Of a stretch of 64,000 nucleotides of DNA, positions 1-8,048 are shown one piece after another. Within the stretch, counting starts at the first letter, position 1. Each line of letters begins with the position of its first letter. Position numbers and translations under genes: made by a program. The notes beneath the pieces were generated by a model, which worked only from the letters and a program-made list of their open reading frames with translations, was not told the DNA's origin and made no database searches. This DNA is from Bacteroidota bacterium (GTDB lineage: Bacteria; Bacteroidota; Bacteroidia; Cytophagales; Cyclobacteriaceae): assembly GCA_023412765.1 (NCBI GenBank), contig JAEZBX010000250.1, positions 15,844 to 79,843 of the forward strand, given 5' to 3'.

Positions 1-110
1 CCCCGAACCATGTGTGGATGTAAAAATTACAAATATATACTAATCCATGAATTTCGGTCGTCGGTTTTATCCCTAACGAAGGGTAAAAGGAACCATGTAA
101 TAAAAATTAA

Positions 111-524
111 TTAATTGCATCTTTCACACGTCCCCTGTATCAACAGATTTACCTCTTTGGCAGCATATCCCTTTGGCAATCTTATGGTGGGCACGTCTAC
201 ATTGAGGCAACTCGTGTGTCCACATTTTTCACATTTAAAATGAACATGATCGTGGTGATGCTCAGCAGTATTACAGGCTTCTTTGCAGAGCGCATATTTT
301 AAACTTCCCTCGTCATCCAGAACCTTATGAATAAGGCCTTTATCCAGGAAAGTTTTTAGTGTTCTGTATACAGTAACCCGGTCAAGATTGTTATCAATCT
401 CTTTTTCGATATCGCCGTGAGATAGTGCGTAATTTTTCAAAAGAAAAAGATGCAAAATCTCTTCGCGGTTCGGCGTAGCACGAAGCTTAAAATTCCTCAA
501 CAAAGTTTCCGATACAGACCTCAT
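111..524 (-). CDS. Fur-family metal-responsive transcriptional regulator
   Basis: A cytoplasmic winged-helix repressor of the Fur/Zur/PerR family, 137 residues with the ATG at 524, a normal family length. An in-frame TTG at 554 would add ten residues and is less likely. The N-terminal half carries the DNA-binding helices (ATPNREEILHLF, then VTVYRTLKTFLDKGLI). The C-terminal half has a histidine cluster (HHHDHVHFKCEKCGH) and a terminal CERC, which together give the metal-binding and structural zinc residues. It is the last visible gene of a minus-strand run behind gpmI, a lipoprotein and an ABC exporter, 32 nt after the exporter. Whether it senses iron, zinc or peroxide cannot be told from the sequence. 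Its position suggests cotranscription with the exporter, but not that it regulates it. Confidence 0.9.
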   Translation of the reverse strand: MRSVSETLLRNFKLRATPNREEILHLFLLKNYALSHGDIEKEIDNNLDRVTVYRTLKTFLDKGLIHKVLDDEGSLKYALCKEACNTAEHHHDHVHFKCEKCGHTSCLNVDVPTIRLPKGYAAKEVNLLIQGTCERCN

Positions 525-556
525 GATCGCGTAAAAATTATCGAATGCATGCAATT

Positions 557-2347
557 CTATTGCAATTGCAACGAAAGCAAGTTACGATAAATACCGTTAT
601 CGAGATTACTTAGTTCCAGGTGAGACCCCATCTCGGCAAGTCGCCCGTTCTGGATGACAAAGATCCGATCTACCTTTTTAATGGTGCTGAGGCGGTGAGC
701 GATAACGATGGAAGTTCTTCCCTCCATAAGCTTTTCCAAGGCCGACTGCACAAACACCTCCGATTGTGCATCAAGTGAACTGGTAGCCTCGTCAAGAATT
801 AGGATAGAAGGATTTTTCAGAATAGCACGGGCGATAGCAATTCTCTGACGTTGACCACCGGATAACTTCACCCCTCTTTCGCCAACAACTGTGTTAAATC
901 TTTCGGGAAAGTTTTCGATAAATTCCAGTGCGTTCGCCTGACGTGCAGCTTCACGAATCTCATCCGGTGTTGCACCGGGTCTTCCATAGGCAATGTTATC
1001 CTGAATTGTTCCACCAAATAAAATTACCTCCTGGGGAACGATACTAATTTTGGTTCGGTATGCACTTAACTGATAATCGCTGATTGGATTGTCATCAACT
1101 TTTATCATGCCCCGTTCAACATTATAAAACCTTAAAAGAAGGTTGATTATGGTGGACTTACCAGCACCACTAGGTCCTACCAACGCTACCTTCTCACCGG
1201 CTTGAATGGTAAAGTTTAAGTTCTCCAAAACCTCGTATTCTTTTCTGGATGCATATGCGAACGACACATCCACAAAATCCACTCTGCCTCTGAGCTTTAA
1301 AGTTGATCCCATCGGTTCGGATTCATCAGGCTCTTCCAGGATCTGCAATAACCTTTCAGAGGCTCCAATAGCCCGCTGTACCTGCGTGTAAATATCGCCC
1401 AAGCCTGCAATCGAGCCACCGATGAAAGAAGTATAGATAACAAATGAAAATAATTCACCTACAGTGATGGTATTGGATTGCACCAGCGTTGCTCCATACC
1501 ACCCTACGGCTACTATCCCACCGAACAATGCAAAAATTACAAAGGAAATGAACAGGCCCCGGAACCTCGCAGTGTGAATAGCAACACCGACGGCCTCCTT
1601 TAAGACTTTTGTATATCGACCTATCTCGAAAAGTTCATTTGTAAATGCCTTCACCATTGAGATCGACTGCAATGATTCCTCAACCACTACATTGGCTTCG
1701 GCCAGGCGATCCTGAGTCTTCTTTGATAGCTTCCTTATGTATTTTCCAAAAAATAACGCGAGAAGTACAAGAATCGGGAACGTGAGCAGCATGAAGCCAG
1801 TCAACTTAGGCGCGAGAAAAAAGATGACCACCGTCCCAAGTACAAGCGTCAGGAATTGGCGCAAGAGCTCAGCGAGGGTGAACGAAAACATATCCGTAAG
1901 CGTACCCACGTCAGAAGTTATGCGGCTCATTAACTCTCCGATCCTTCTATTATCAAAAAAGCTCAACGGAAGCCAGATGATTTTTTTGAAGACGGAACCA
2001 CGAAGGTCGGCCAGTGATCTTTCGCTAACAACTGAAAATGTGTACACCCTTGTAAATGAAAACACTCCTTGTACCAACAATATGGCCAATAGAGCAACCG
2101 TTATTTCATTAATCGAATCAAAAAATGCAATCTTCTTGCCTTGTGCGATATCGAGAAGTTTTCCTGCGAGGTACGGAAATGCCAGAATTGTCGCGCTTGA
2201 AAGGATGAGAGATAAAAAGCCAATTACAAACCAGCCTTTGTAAGGAAAGGTAAACCGGAATATGGCATAAAGTTGTTTAAAACTTTTGGCGTTCAGCGGT
2301 CGCTTTTCCTCCTCCTTCAATCCTTCTCTTCCATTCCTTTTTGCCAT
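557..2347 (-). CDS. ABC exporter, fused permease and ATPase (MsbA-like)
   Basis: A 596-residue half-transporter of the ABC exporter type, working as a homodimer in the inner membrane. The N-terminal part (about residues 35-330) holds six hydrophobic segments. The C-terminal nucleotide-binding domain has Walker A GPSGAGKST (about 390-398), signature LSGGQRQR (about 494-501), Walker B ILILDEATSSLD (about 513-524) and the switch histidine in IVIAHRLST. All catalytic residues are present. The family exports lipids, including MsbA lipid A flipping, or peptides and drugs; the substrate here is unknown. Its start overlaps the upstream lipoprotein gene by 31 nt, indicating tight coupling. It could be a lipid flippase or a multidrug exporter, and the sequence does not separate the two. 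Confidence 0.92.
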   Translation of the reverse strand: MAKRNGREGLKEEEKRPLNAKSFKQLYAIFRFTFPYKGWFVIGFLSLILSSATILAFPYLAGKLLDIAQGKKIAFFDSINEITVALLAILLVQGVFSFTRVYTFSVVSERSLADLRGSVFKKIIWLPLSFFDNRRIGELMSRITSDVGTLTDMFSFTLAELLRQFLTLVLGTVVIFFLAPKLTGFMLLTFPILVLLALFFGKYIRKLSKKTQDRLAEANVVVEESLQSISMVKAFTNELFEIGRYTKVLKEAVGVAIHTARFRGLFISFVIFALFGGIVAVGWYGATLVQSNTITVGELFSFVIYTSFIGGSIAGLGDIYTQVQRAIGASERLLQILEEPDESEPMGSTLKLRGRVDFVDVSFAYASRKEYEVLENLNFTIQAGEKVALVGPSGAGKSTIINLLLRFYNVERGMIKVDDNPISDYQLSAYRTKISIVPQEVILFGGTIQDNIAYGRPGATPDEIREAARQANALEFIENFPERFNTVVGERGVKLSGGQRQRIAIARAILKNPSILILDEATSSLDAQSEVFVQSALEKLMEGRTSIVIAHRLSTIKKVDRIFVIQNGRLAEMGSHLELSNLDNGIYRNLLSLQLQ

Positions 2348-2949
2348 CCGTTTCCTTGTTTTCTAATAATACCAGCGTCGATGGTATATTGGACTGAATC
2401 ATCCAAAAACATTTTTTGACCGCCATCAACAGCATACGATGTTAGCATAGCTTTGCCTCCAATTTCTTCGAATTCAAGTGTTAATATACGTGCACTTTTA
2501 TATAAGGAGTTTTGTGCATTGTATTCTGCTTCAATCTTCCTGATGCGGTCCATGGTCTTGAAATAATAGACCTTCAAATATTTTACAGGTAACTCATCCG
2601 TTGCAGTGAAAGATTTTATGCGAAGGTTGCTCTCTTTATCCCTCATTTCCTCCACCTTGTACAAGGTTCGATTAATTGGCCGATTTATAATATCCAACTC
2701 AGAAAAGATTGCCAACTCTTCCTCCCAGTCAAGTGAATCTGTTGGCTTAACCGTGGTGATCTTTTCAATTCCGTTTAATACAGCCTTCTTTTTTATCTCA
2801 ACCTTTTGATCGACGAAATAGCTAATTTGATTGCTGATTAGACTATCGATATCGTATAGCGAAGTCGTTGTCCTGTTTTCACTTCCGCAGCTGGAAGCCA
2901 GCACCACACATATGGAGAGCGTTAGTAACGTTAGGCGTGGTTGATGCAT
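2317..2949 (-). CDS. Uncharacterised lipoprotein, coupled to the ABC exporter
   Basis: A 210-residue protein with a signal peptide and a lipobox ending at Cys21 (VLASSC). I chose the ATG at 2949 over an in-frame TTG at 2967, because the ATG puts the signal peptide at the N-terminus. The mature part is charged, with no recognisable domain; it looks like a mixed alpha/beta periplasmic protein. It lies 22 nt after gpmI and its 3' end overlaps the ABC exporter start by 31 nt in another frame, so the two are probably made together. A periplasmic partner of the exporter is possible but is only a guess from position. I do not recognise the family. Confidence 0.75.
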   Translation of the reverse strand: MHQPRLTLLTLSICVVLASSCGSENRTTTSLYDIDSLISNQISYFVDQKVEIKKKAVLNGIEKITTVKPTDSLDWEEELAIFSELDIINRPINRTLYKVEEMRDKESNLRIKSFTATDELPVKYLKVYYFKTMDRIRKIEAEYNAQNSLYKSARILTLEFEEIGGKAMLTSYAVDGGQKMFLDDSVQYTIDAGIIRKQGNGWQKGMEEKD

Positions 2950-2971
2950 TGCTGTTTTTTGCGACAAACTA

Positions 2972-4495
2972 TTAACCGATCAATACTTCACCACTCATTT
3001 CCGGTGGAATTGCGACACCCATCAATGTCAGGATGGTTGGAGCAAGATCGCCAAGTTTTCCATTCTTAATAGGGCCGCGATAATCATTGTCAAGAAGAAT
3101 ACATGGCACCAGGTTGGTGGTGTGCGCAGTATTCGGAGAACCATCATCATTGATCATCATGTCCGCGTTACCGTGATCAGCAATGATAATGATTGAGTAC
3201 CCATTCTTCAAGGCACTCTCGCTTACCTTCTGCGCACAAGCGTCGACAGTTTCGCAAGCTTTTACAGCCGCCTCAAAGACACCTGTATGCCCTACCATGT
3301 CTGGATTTGCGAAATTCAGACAAATAAAATCAGCCTCTCTTTTATCAAGCTCTACGATTATCTTGTCCTTAATATCATTGGCGCTCATTTCAGGTGCGAG
3401 GTCATAAGTGGCAACCTTTGGAGAAGGGCAAAGAATTCGGGATTCTCCTGGAAACGGTTCCTCACGTCCGCCGGAAAAAAAGAATGTGACGTGCGGATAC
3501 TTTTCGGTTTCCGCGATCCTTATTTGTTTCAGCCCAACTTTTGAAACAACTTCTCCCAAAGTATTTTCAAGGTTGTCTTTATCAAAGATCACCTTCACAT
3601 CCTTGAAGGAATCATCATAATTTGTTAGTGTGATATAATAAAGCGGCATTTTTTTCATGCCATGGGAGGGAAAATCCTGTTGGGTCAATACCTCGGTAAT
3701 TTCGCGACCGCGGTCTGTTCGAAAGTTGAAACAAAGAACGACGTCACCTTGCTGTATCGTACCAACCGGCTCCTGTAAAGTGTCTACTACTACTATTGGC
3801 TGAATGAATTCATCGGTGACCTTATTGTCATACGACTTTTGAACCGCTTGAAGGGGATCGCTTGTTTTTTCACCAATACCGTTCACTAAAAGATCGTATG
3901 CAAGTTTCACGCGTTCCCAACGCTTGTCACGGTCCATAGCATAGTACCGGCCTATGATACTCGCCAGTTTGCCTCCAGAATTTTTCAAGTGATTTGACAA
4001 GTCTGTCAGATACTCGATTCCACCTTTCGGGTCTGTGTCTCTTCCGTCGGTAAATGCATGAACGAAAAGATTTTTGACGCCGTTGTTCGCGGCTATTGTT
4101 ATAATTCCTTTGAGGTGATTGATATGTGAATGAACGCCGCCGTCAGAAACCAACCCCATCAGGTGAACTGATTTGTTGTTGCTCTTCGCATACGAGAACG
4201 CATCAAGCAATACTGCGTTTGAATCCAGCTCCTTTTCATCGATCGCTTTGTTCACCCTGACAAGATCCTGGTAAACGACGCGGCCAGCTCCGATGTTCAT
4301 GTGTCCGACTTCAGAATTGCCCATCTGACCCACTGGTAATCCAACGGCTAAACCGGACGCTTCCAGCTTACTATGGGAATACTTCTGGTATAAAGAGTTT
4401 ATAAAAGGCGTCCTGGCACGATCGATAGCTGATACGGCTTTGTTGGTTGCGATACCCCATCCGTCAAGTATCATCAATAAAACCTTTTTATTCAT
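2972..4495 (-). CDS. gpmI: 2,3-bisphosphoglycerate-independent phosphoglycerate mutase
   Basis: A glycolytic and gluconeogenic enzyme that interconverts 3- and 2-phosphoglycerate using two Mn ions, of the alkaline phosphatase superfamily. It has 507 residues with the ATG at 4495, giving the family start MNKKVLLMILDGWG. An upstream in-frame extension to 4561 would add 22 unlikely residues. Visible motifs are LDGWG (metal), NSEVGHMNIGAGR (the phosphoserine loop, nucleophile Ser in NSEVGH), the long lid domain with HAFTDGRDTDP, and the C-terminal metal ligands NFANPDMVGHTG and IIIADHGNAD. Length and motifs are complete. It heads the minus-strand run that continues into the lipoprotein and ABC exporter, and a good -7 element lies 33 nt upstream. 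Confidence 0.97.
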   Translation of the reverse strand: MNKKVLLMILDGWGIATNKAVSAIDRARTPFINSLYQKYSHSKLEASGLAVGLPVGQMGNSEVGHMNIGAGRVVYQDLVRVNKAIDEKELDSNAVLLDAFSYAKSNNKSVHLMGLVSDGGVHSHINHLKGIITIAANNGVKNLFVHAFTDGRDTDPKGGIEYLTDLSNHLKNSGGKLASIIGRYYAMDRDKRWERVKLAYDLLVNGIGEKTSDPLQAVQKSYDNKVTDEFIQPIVVVDTLQEPVGTIQQGDVVLCFNFRTDRGREITEVLTQQDFPSHGMKKMPLYYITLTNYDDSFKDVKVIFDKDNLENTLGEVVSKVGLKQIRIAETEKYPHVTFFFSGGREEPFPGESRILCPSPKVATYDLAPEMSANDIKDKIIVELDKREADFICLNFANPDMVGHTGVFEAAVKACETVDACAQKVSESALKNGYSIIIIADHGNADMMINDDGSPNTAHTTNLVPCILLDNDYRGPIKNGKLGDLAPTILTLMGVAIPPEMSGEVLIG

Positions 4496-4527
4496 GGAGT
4501 TAAGTTTTCGTGGGATAGAAAAGAGCG

Positions 4528-4535
4528 CAAATATA
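4528..4535 (-). promoter_or_regulatory. Candidate -7 promoter element for gpmI
   Basis: On the minus strand this reads TATATTTG, a perfect match to the Bacteroidota -7 consensus TAnnTTTG, 32 nt upstream of the gpmI ATG. No clear TTTG -33 element is seen at the expected spacing, so the call rests on the -7 box and its place in the divergent gpmI/DUF4783 intergenic region. Confidence 0.4.
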
Positions 4536-4661
4536 ACGAGTATCGGAGGAATATCAGGCACTTCAGCGTTAAGCCCCGTGCGTCAGCCGGGCGGTGACCA
4601 TGCAGAATCACTTATTTTATTAACTTTCGACAATGGCATAGTTTTCGCAAACTTTTTAACC

Positions 4662-5063
4662 ATGAAAATGAAAAGATATCTGCCCGCGTGGGTTTTGGTG
4701 TTCTTAACGTCTGTTAGCTTTCAAACCTTCGCACAGGGAGATGTAATTGACCAGGTTAAAGAGACAATTAAGGCTGGTAGCGCGAAAGAACTTTCAAAAT
4801 ACCTCAATCAAACGGTTGATGTTACACTTGAAGGTACAGTTCAATCATATAGCAAGGCGCAGGCGGAGTTTGTGTTTCGTGATTTTTTCAAGCAACATCC
4901 GCCATCAGAGTTTAGTATTATTCACCAGGGTTCATCCAAGGGTGGCCAACCTTTTGCCATTGGCCAGTTCAAAAGCGGAAGCGAGACTTATCGCGTTTTC
5001 ATGAAGATCAAGGCTATAAACAGCCAGCAACTCGTTCATGAAATTTCATTTGCTAAAGAATAA
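4662..5063 (+). CDS. DUF4783 family exported protein
   Basis: A 133-residue protein with an N-terminal signal peptide (hydrophobic stretch, then cleavage after FQTFAQ). The ATG at 4662 is chosen because it gives the signal peptide; the long upstream in-frame extension overlaps the gpmI promoter region and is not signal-like. The mature domain (DVIDQVKETIKAG, then EFVFRDFFKQHPP and FSIIHQGSSKGG) fits the DUF4783 family, a small NTF2-like fold common in Bacteroidota and often found directly upstream of nadC, as here (49 nt gap). Its function is unknown. It is probably cotranscribed with nadC and the following genes. Confidence 0.85.
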   Translation: MKMKRYLPAWVLVFLTSVSFQTFAQGDVIDQVKETIKAGSAKELSKYLNQTVDVTLEGTVQSYSKAQAEFVFRDFFKQHPPSEFSIIHQGSSKGGQPFAIGQFKSGSETYRVFMKIKAINSQQLVHEISFAKE

Positions 5064-5112
5064 AAATCTGGATTGCATCTGATTGTAAAGTGGCGCATTC
5101 TATTTTTGCCGG

Positions 5113-5970
5113 ATGCGTCCGGAATATATCACCGAAGGTTATTTACAACGTTTCATACAATCCGCGCTTGAGGAGGACATCGGCGATGGTGATCATTCAA
5201 CGTTGGCTACCATTCCCCAGAACCTGTCAAAAAGAGCGAAGCTTTTAGTTAAAGACGATGGGATTCTAGCGGGCATTGACCTCGCGCTAACCATATTCCA
5301 TCAGTTCGATCCTACCCTCAAGGTTGACCTTTTGATAAAAGATGGTGCGTCCATAAAAAAGGGAGATATCGCATTAACAGTCGAGGGACCAGCTCTTTCC
5401 ATTCTTACTACAGAAAGACTGGTGCTCAATTGTATGCAACGCATGAGCGCAATTGCCACGAAGACTCATAAATTAGCCAGGCTTATTGAGGGGACTAAAG
5501 CAAAGCTGCTTGACACGCGTAAAACTACCCCTAATTTCAGACTATTGGAAAAGTGGGCCGTCCTCATCGGTGGCGGTCTTAATCATCGAATCGGGCTGTA
5601 CGATATGGTTATGCTAAAGGATAATCATATTGATATGGCTGGCGGAATTCGTCAGGCAATCATTCGGACAAAAGATTATCTTCGCGCCAGAAATAAGAAT
5701 TTAAAGATCGAAATCGAAACGCGTTCGCTAGAAGAAGTCGGTGAGGTGTTAGAAGTCGGAGGTGTTGACATAATCATGTTAGATAACATGACTCCTGATA
5801 CAATGAAAGAAGCTGTCACTATGATTGGAGGCGTGTGCAAGACAGAAGCAAGCGGCGGTATTACCGAGGAAACCATCAGGAGTGTCGCTGAATGCGGGGT
5901 CGATTTTATTTCGGTAGGCGCGTTGACGCACAGCATCCAAAGCCTGGATTTGAGCCTGAAAGCCTACTAA
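5113..5970 (+). CDS. nadC: Nicotinate-nucleotide pyrophosphorylase (carboxylating)
   Basis: Quinolinate phosphoribosyltransferase: quinolinate plus PRPP gives nicotinate mononucleotide, CO2 and PPi, in de novo NAD synthesis in the cytoplasm. It has 285 residues, the usual family length. The N-terminal segment holds EEDIGDGDHST. The barrel has LLDTRKTTPNFRLLEKWAV, which carries the substrate-binding Arg and Lys, followed by GGGLNHRIGLYDMVMLKDNH, and later IEIETRSLEEV and the C-terminal EASGGI. All expected catalytic segments are visible. It sits between DUF4783 and a YcxB-like membrane protein in a plus-strand run. No nadA or nadB is in the window. Confidence 0.97.
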   Translation: MRPEYITEGYLQRFIQSALEEDIGDGDHSTLATIPQNLSKRAKLLVKDDGILAGIDLALTIFHQFDPTLKVDLLIKDGASIKKGDIALTVEGPALSILTTERLVLNCMQRMSAIATKTHKLARLIEGTKAKLLDTRKTTPNFRLLEKWAVLIGGGLNHRIGLYDMVMLKDNHIDMAGGIRQAIIRTKDYLRARNKNLKIEIETRSLEEVGEVLEVGGVDIIMLDNMTPDTMKEAVTMIGGVCKTEASGGITEETIRSVAECGVDFISVGALTHSIQSLDLSLKAY

Positions 5971-5999
5971 TAAACTGTGCAGAAAAGAGAAACAAGAAT

Positions 6000-6485
6000 A
6001 TGATTGTTAGGACGAAAAACTATAAACTGGATAAGAAGACCTACATAAATACGGCGTTTAAGACCATTATCAAGAAGCAAGGTTGGATAGCGGTTGCCGG
6101 GGCCCTTTTGATTTGTATGGGATATTTCATTCCGGGAGCCGATACTATATGGTGGTTTATCGGCGCCGTGATAGCACTAGGTTTATACCTGCTTTTCTGG
6201 TGGATCCAATTTTATGGGGTTACACAACTCGAGCAGGGGAAAATGTTGTTCGAAAAATTCTCATACGAAATCAGCAGCCAGCAGATTTTAATGAAAATCA
6301 ATCCGCGTGAAGGTATGCCTCTCAAATGGGATCAGATTAAAAGTGCCTCGATTGGGAAAGACCACTTTGTATTGTTTGTGAACAAAGCGCAGTTGATCTA
6401 CTGGCCCTTTAAAATATTCAACACCGAGAATGAACGAAAATTTGTCACAAGCATTTTAAGAAATAAGGGACTGATAAAAAGCTGA
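6000..6485 (+). CDS. YcxB-like membrane protein
   Basis: A 161-residue protein starting at the ATG at 6000, 29 nt after nadC. The N-terminal third is soluble, followed by two close hydrophobic segments (about residues 26-70, GWIAVAGALLICMGYF and then WWFIGAVIALGLYLLFWW) and a soluble C-terminal part. In that part, LKWDQIKSASIGKDHFVLFV and the following residues resemble the YcxB-like C-terminal domain, a PH-like fold. Its role is unknown. It is probably in one transcript with nadC and recX. An alternative is a general two-TM membrane protein with a PH-like tail. Confidence 0.75.
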   Translation: MIVRTKNYKLDKKTYINTAFKTIIKKQGWIAVAGALLICMGYFIPGADTIWWFIGAVIALGLYLLFWWIQFYGVTQLEQGKMLFEKFSYEISSQQILMKINPREGMPLKWDQIKSASIGKDHFVLFVNKAQLIYWPFKIFNTENERKFVTSILRNKGLIKS

Positions 6486-6539
6486 GCAAGTCGGTTAAGT
6501 ATTTGTCCTGATGTCAACCTCACCTCTTAATTTTATGTT

Positions 6540-7016
6540 GTGCAAAAACATTCAGGAAAGTTGACCCTAACAGAGGTTACTAAAAAAATTTACCACTTTT
6601 GCGCTTACCAGGAGCGCTGCCATCTGGAGGTCAGGAATAAACTCTATGATCTGGGTCTCGGAACTTCTGAAGTAGACGAAATGATTTCGCACCTTATCGG
6701 AGAGGGTTACCTTAATGAAGAACGATTTGCCAGGGCCTTTGCCGGTGGGAAATTCAGACTGAAAAACTGGGGCAGGATTAAGATAGTTCAGGCTCTCGAA
6801 AGCAAGGGGCTAACGCAAAACTGCATCAAAGCAGGCTTGAGCGAAATTGAAAACAATGATTACCTAAGCACATTGGAGTCGCTGTTGGATAAGAAATCTT
6901 TAACTATTGATGAGCCTGATCTGTTTGTAAGACGTGAACGTTTGGCAAATTATCTGATTCAAAAAGGATTCGAGCCGGATGTCGTTTGGCCAATCGTAAA
7001 AGATAAAGTGAGGTAG
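6540..7016 (+). CDS. recX: RecX regulatory protein, GTG start
   Basis: RecX binds RecA filaments and modulates recombinase activity. It has 158 residues made of three-helix repeats, as the family has. Typical features are the tyrosine-rich first repeat (YHFCAYQERCHLEVRNKL), GYLNEERFARAFAGGKFRLK with the conserved RFA and K residues, and the W-G-RIKIVQAL segment. The start is GTG at 6540; the ATG five bases upstream is out of frame and stops quickly, so GTG is the best choice. It lies 54 nt after the YcxB-like gene. recA is not in the window. Confidence 0.9.
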   Translation: MQKHSGKLTLTEVTKKIYHFCAYQERCHLEVRNKLYDLGLGTSEVDEMISHLIGEGYLNEERFARAFAGGKFRLKNWGRIKIVQALESKGLTQNCIKAGLSEIENNDYLSTLESLLDKKSLTIDEPDLFVRRERLANYLIQKGFEPDVVWPIVKDKVR

Positions 7017-7097
7017 CAACTGCGTTAGCCACTGAGAATTGATCAAGGATTTGTCACTTTTTTATGATAATTTGCGTTAAGCATATAACATCATGCT

Positions 7098-7259
7098 ATG
7101 AAACCAAGATCAGACAACAAGCAAAATTGGATATCCAATAAGGTGAAGAAGAGCCGCGAGCTTGTATACAAGCTGATTGACATAAACAAAGAGATCGACG
7201 GTGTTGGAAAAACATTTAAGCTGGGCGAGAAGGTCTACTTTGTCAGAGAGCTGGGCTAA
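7098..7259 (+). CDS. Small hypothetical protein (53 residues)
   Basis: A short open frame with an ATG at 7098 and TAA at 7257-7259. The translation is basic and lysine-rich (starting MKPRSDNKQNW and ending KVYFVRELG), with a helical centre SRELVYKLIDINKEIDGVG and no membrane segment or cysteines. It fills the gap between recX and the membrane protein at 7275, which begins 15 nt after its stop. This spacing and the uninterrupted frame make it a plausible small gene. I recognise no family. Confidence 0.45.
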   Translation: MKPRSDNKQNWISNKVKKSRELVYKLIDINKEIDGVGKTFKLGEKVYFVRELG

Positions 7260-7274
7260 ACCAGGGAGCCGGTT

Positions 7275-8030
7275 GTGTCATTTGCAGTATCCACACTCTT
7301 TCTTTTTCTCTTCATTCTGCCCGGAATTACTTTCAAGCGGGCTTATCTATCATCCGTCTTTTCAAGGAAATTAAAGTTTTCCGGCATTTTGGACGAAGTG
7401 TTCTGGGCGCTGTTCCCGTCCATTATCATGCACATCATCTCATACCTCATATTATCCGGGGCATCAGCAACTTTTGACTTTGAATTCGACCTCAAAAGAG
7501 TTTTGAGCATCGCGCTCTTTCATCAGGAGAACGAAGTCGTTTATGTTGACATCTTCCTTGCTTATCTACTGTACTGCACGTTCGTAATGACGATTTCTTT
7601 CTTTGCAGGACACGCCAGCCGCAAGATCATAAGAGTCTTGAAATTCGATCGGAAGTTTAAACTGTTTCGTTTTACCAACGACTGGCACTACCTGTTAAGC
7701 GGAGAATTCCTCGATTTTCCGGAGGTGCCAGATCATCCGGAAGAGGTAAGCTTTAAGCTAGTCAATGCATTAACCAGCGTCGGATCGCAGCAGATGATTT
7801 ACATTGGAGAGCTTATTCATTTCACACTCTCTGATGAGGGTGGCCTCGAAAATATAGTTCTAAAAGATGCGAAGCGCAGGCTTCTGCAGGATGACCTATC
7901 GGAGAACCGGTACTACGAAATTCCCGGACGATATATCACTATTCCTTACAAGACCATAGTTAACATCAACATCCGTTACTTTTATCTTGAGGAAGTAACC
8001 GCCGATTACGATGACGACAAATTGATTTGA
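7275..8030 (+). CDS. Hypothetical membrane protein, three TM segments
   Basis: A 251-residue protein with a GTG start at 7275 preceded by a purine-rich stretch. The N-terminal half holds three hydrophobic segments (about residues 3-20, 45-62 and 95-115). The C-terminal half is soluble, with beta-rich charged sequence (QQMIYIGELIHFTLSDEGG, ending ADYDDDKLI), probably a small cytoplasmic beta domain. The layout resembles membrane proteins with an N-terminal TM region and an SH3-like tail, of the DUF6338 kind, but I am not certain of the family. It is convergent with the M14 peptidase (18 nt gap) and may share a transcript with the 53-residue ORF. Confidence 0.7.
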   Translation: MSFAVSTLFLFLFILPGITFKRAYLSSVFSRKLKFSGILDEVFWALFPSIIMHIISYLILSGASATFDFEFDLKRVLSIALFHQENEVVYVDIFLAYLLYCTFVMTISFFAGHASRKIIRVLKFDRKFKLFRFTNDWHYLLSGEFLDFPEVPDHPEEVSFKLVNALTSVGSQQMIYIGELIHFTLSDEGGLENIVLKDAKRRLLQDDLSENRYYEIPGRYITIPYKTIVNINIRYFYLEEVTADYDDDKLI

Positions 8031-8048
8031 CTTCCCAGGGTATTGACT

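Noticed and set aside
1..110. Possible start of another minus-strand gene at the left edge
   Set aside because: An ATG at position 11 leaves only three complete codons in view, so no gene can be supported.
1737..2243. Plus-strand 168-residue frame antisense to the ABC exporter
   Set aside because: Covered by the exporter TM domain, with no independent support.
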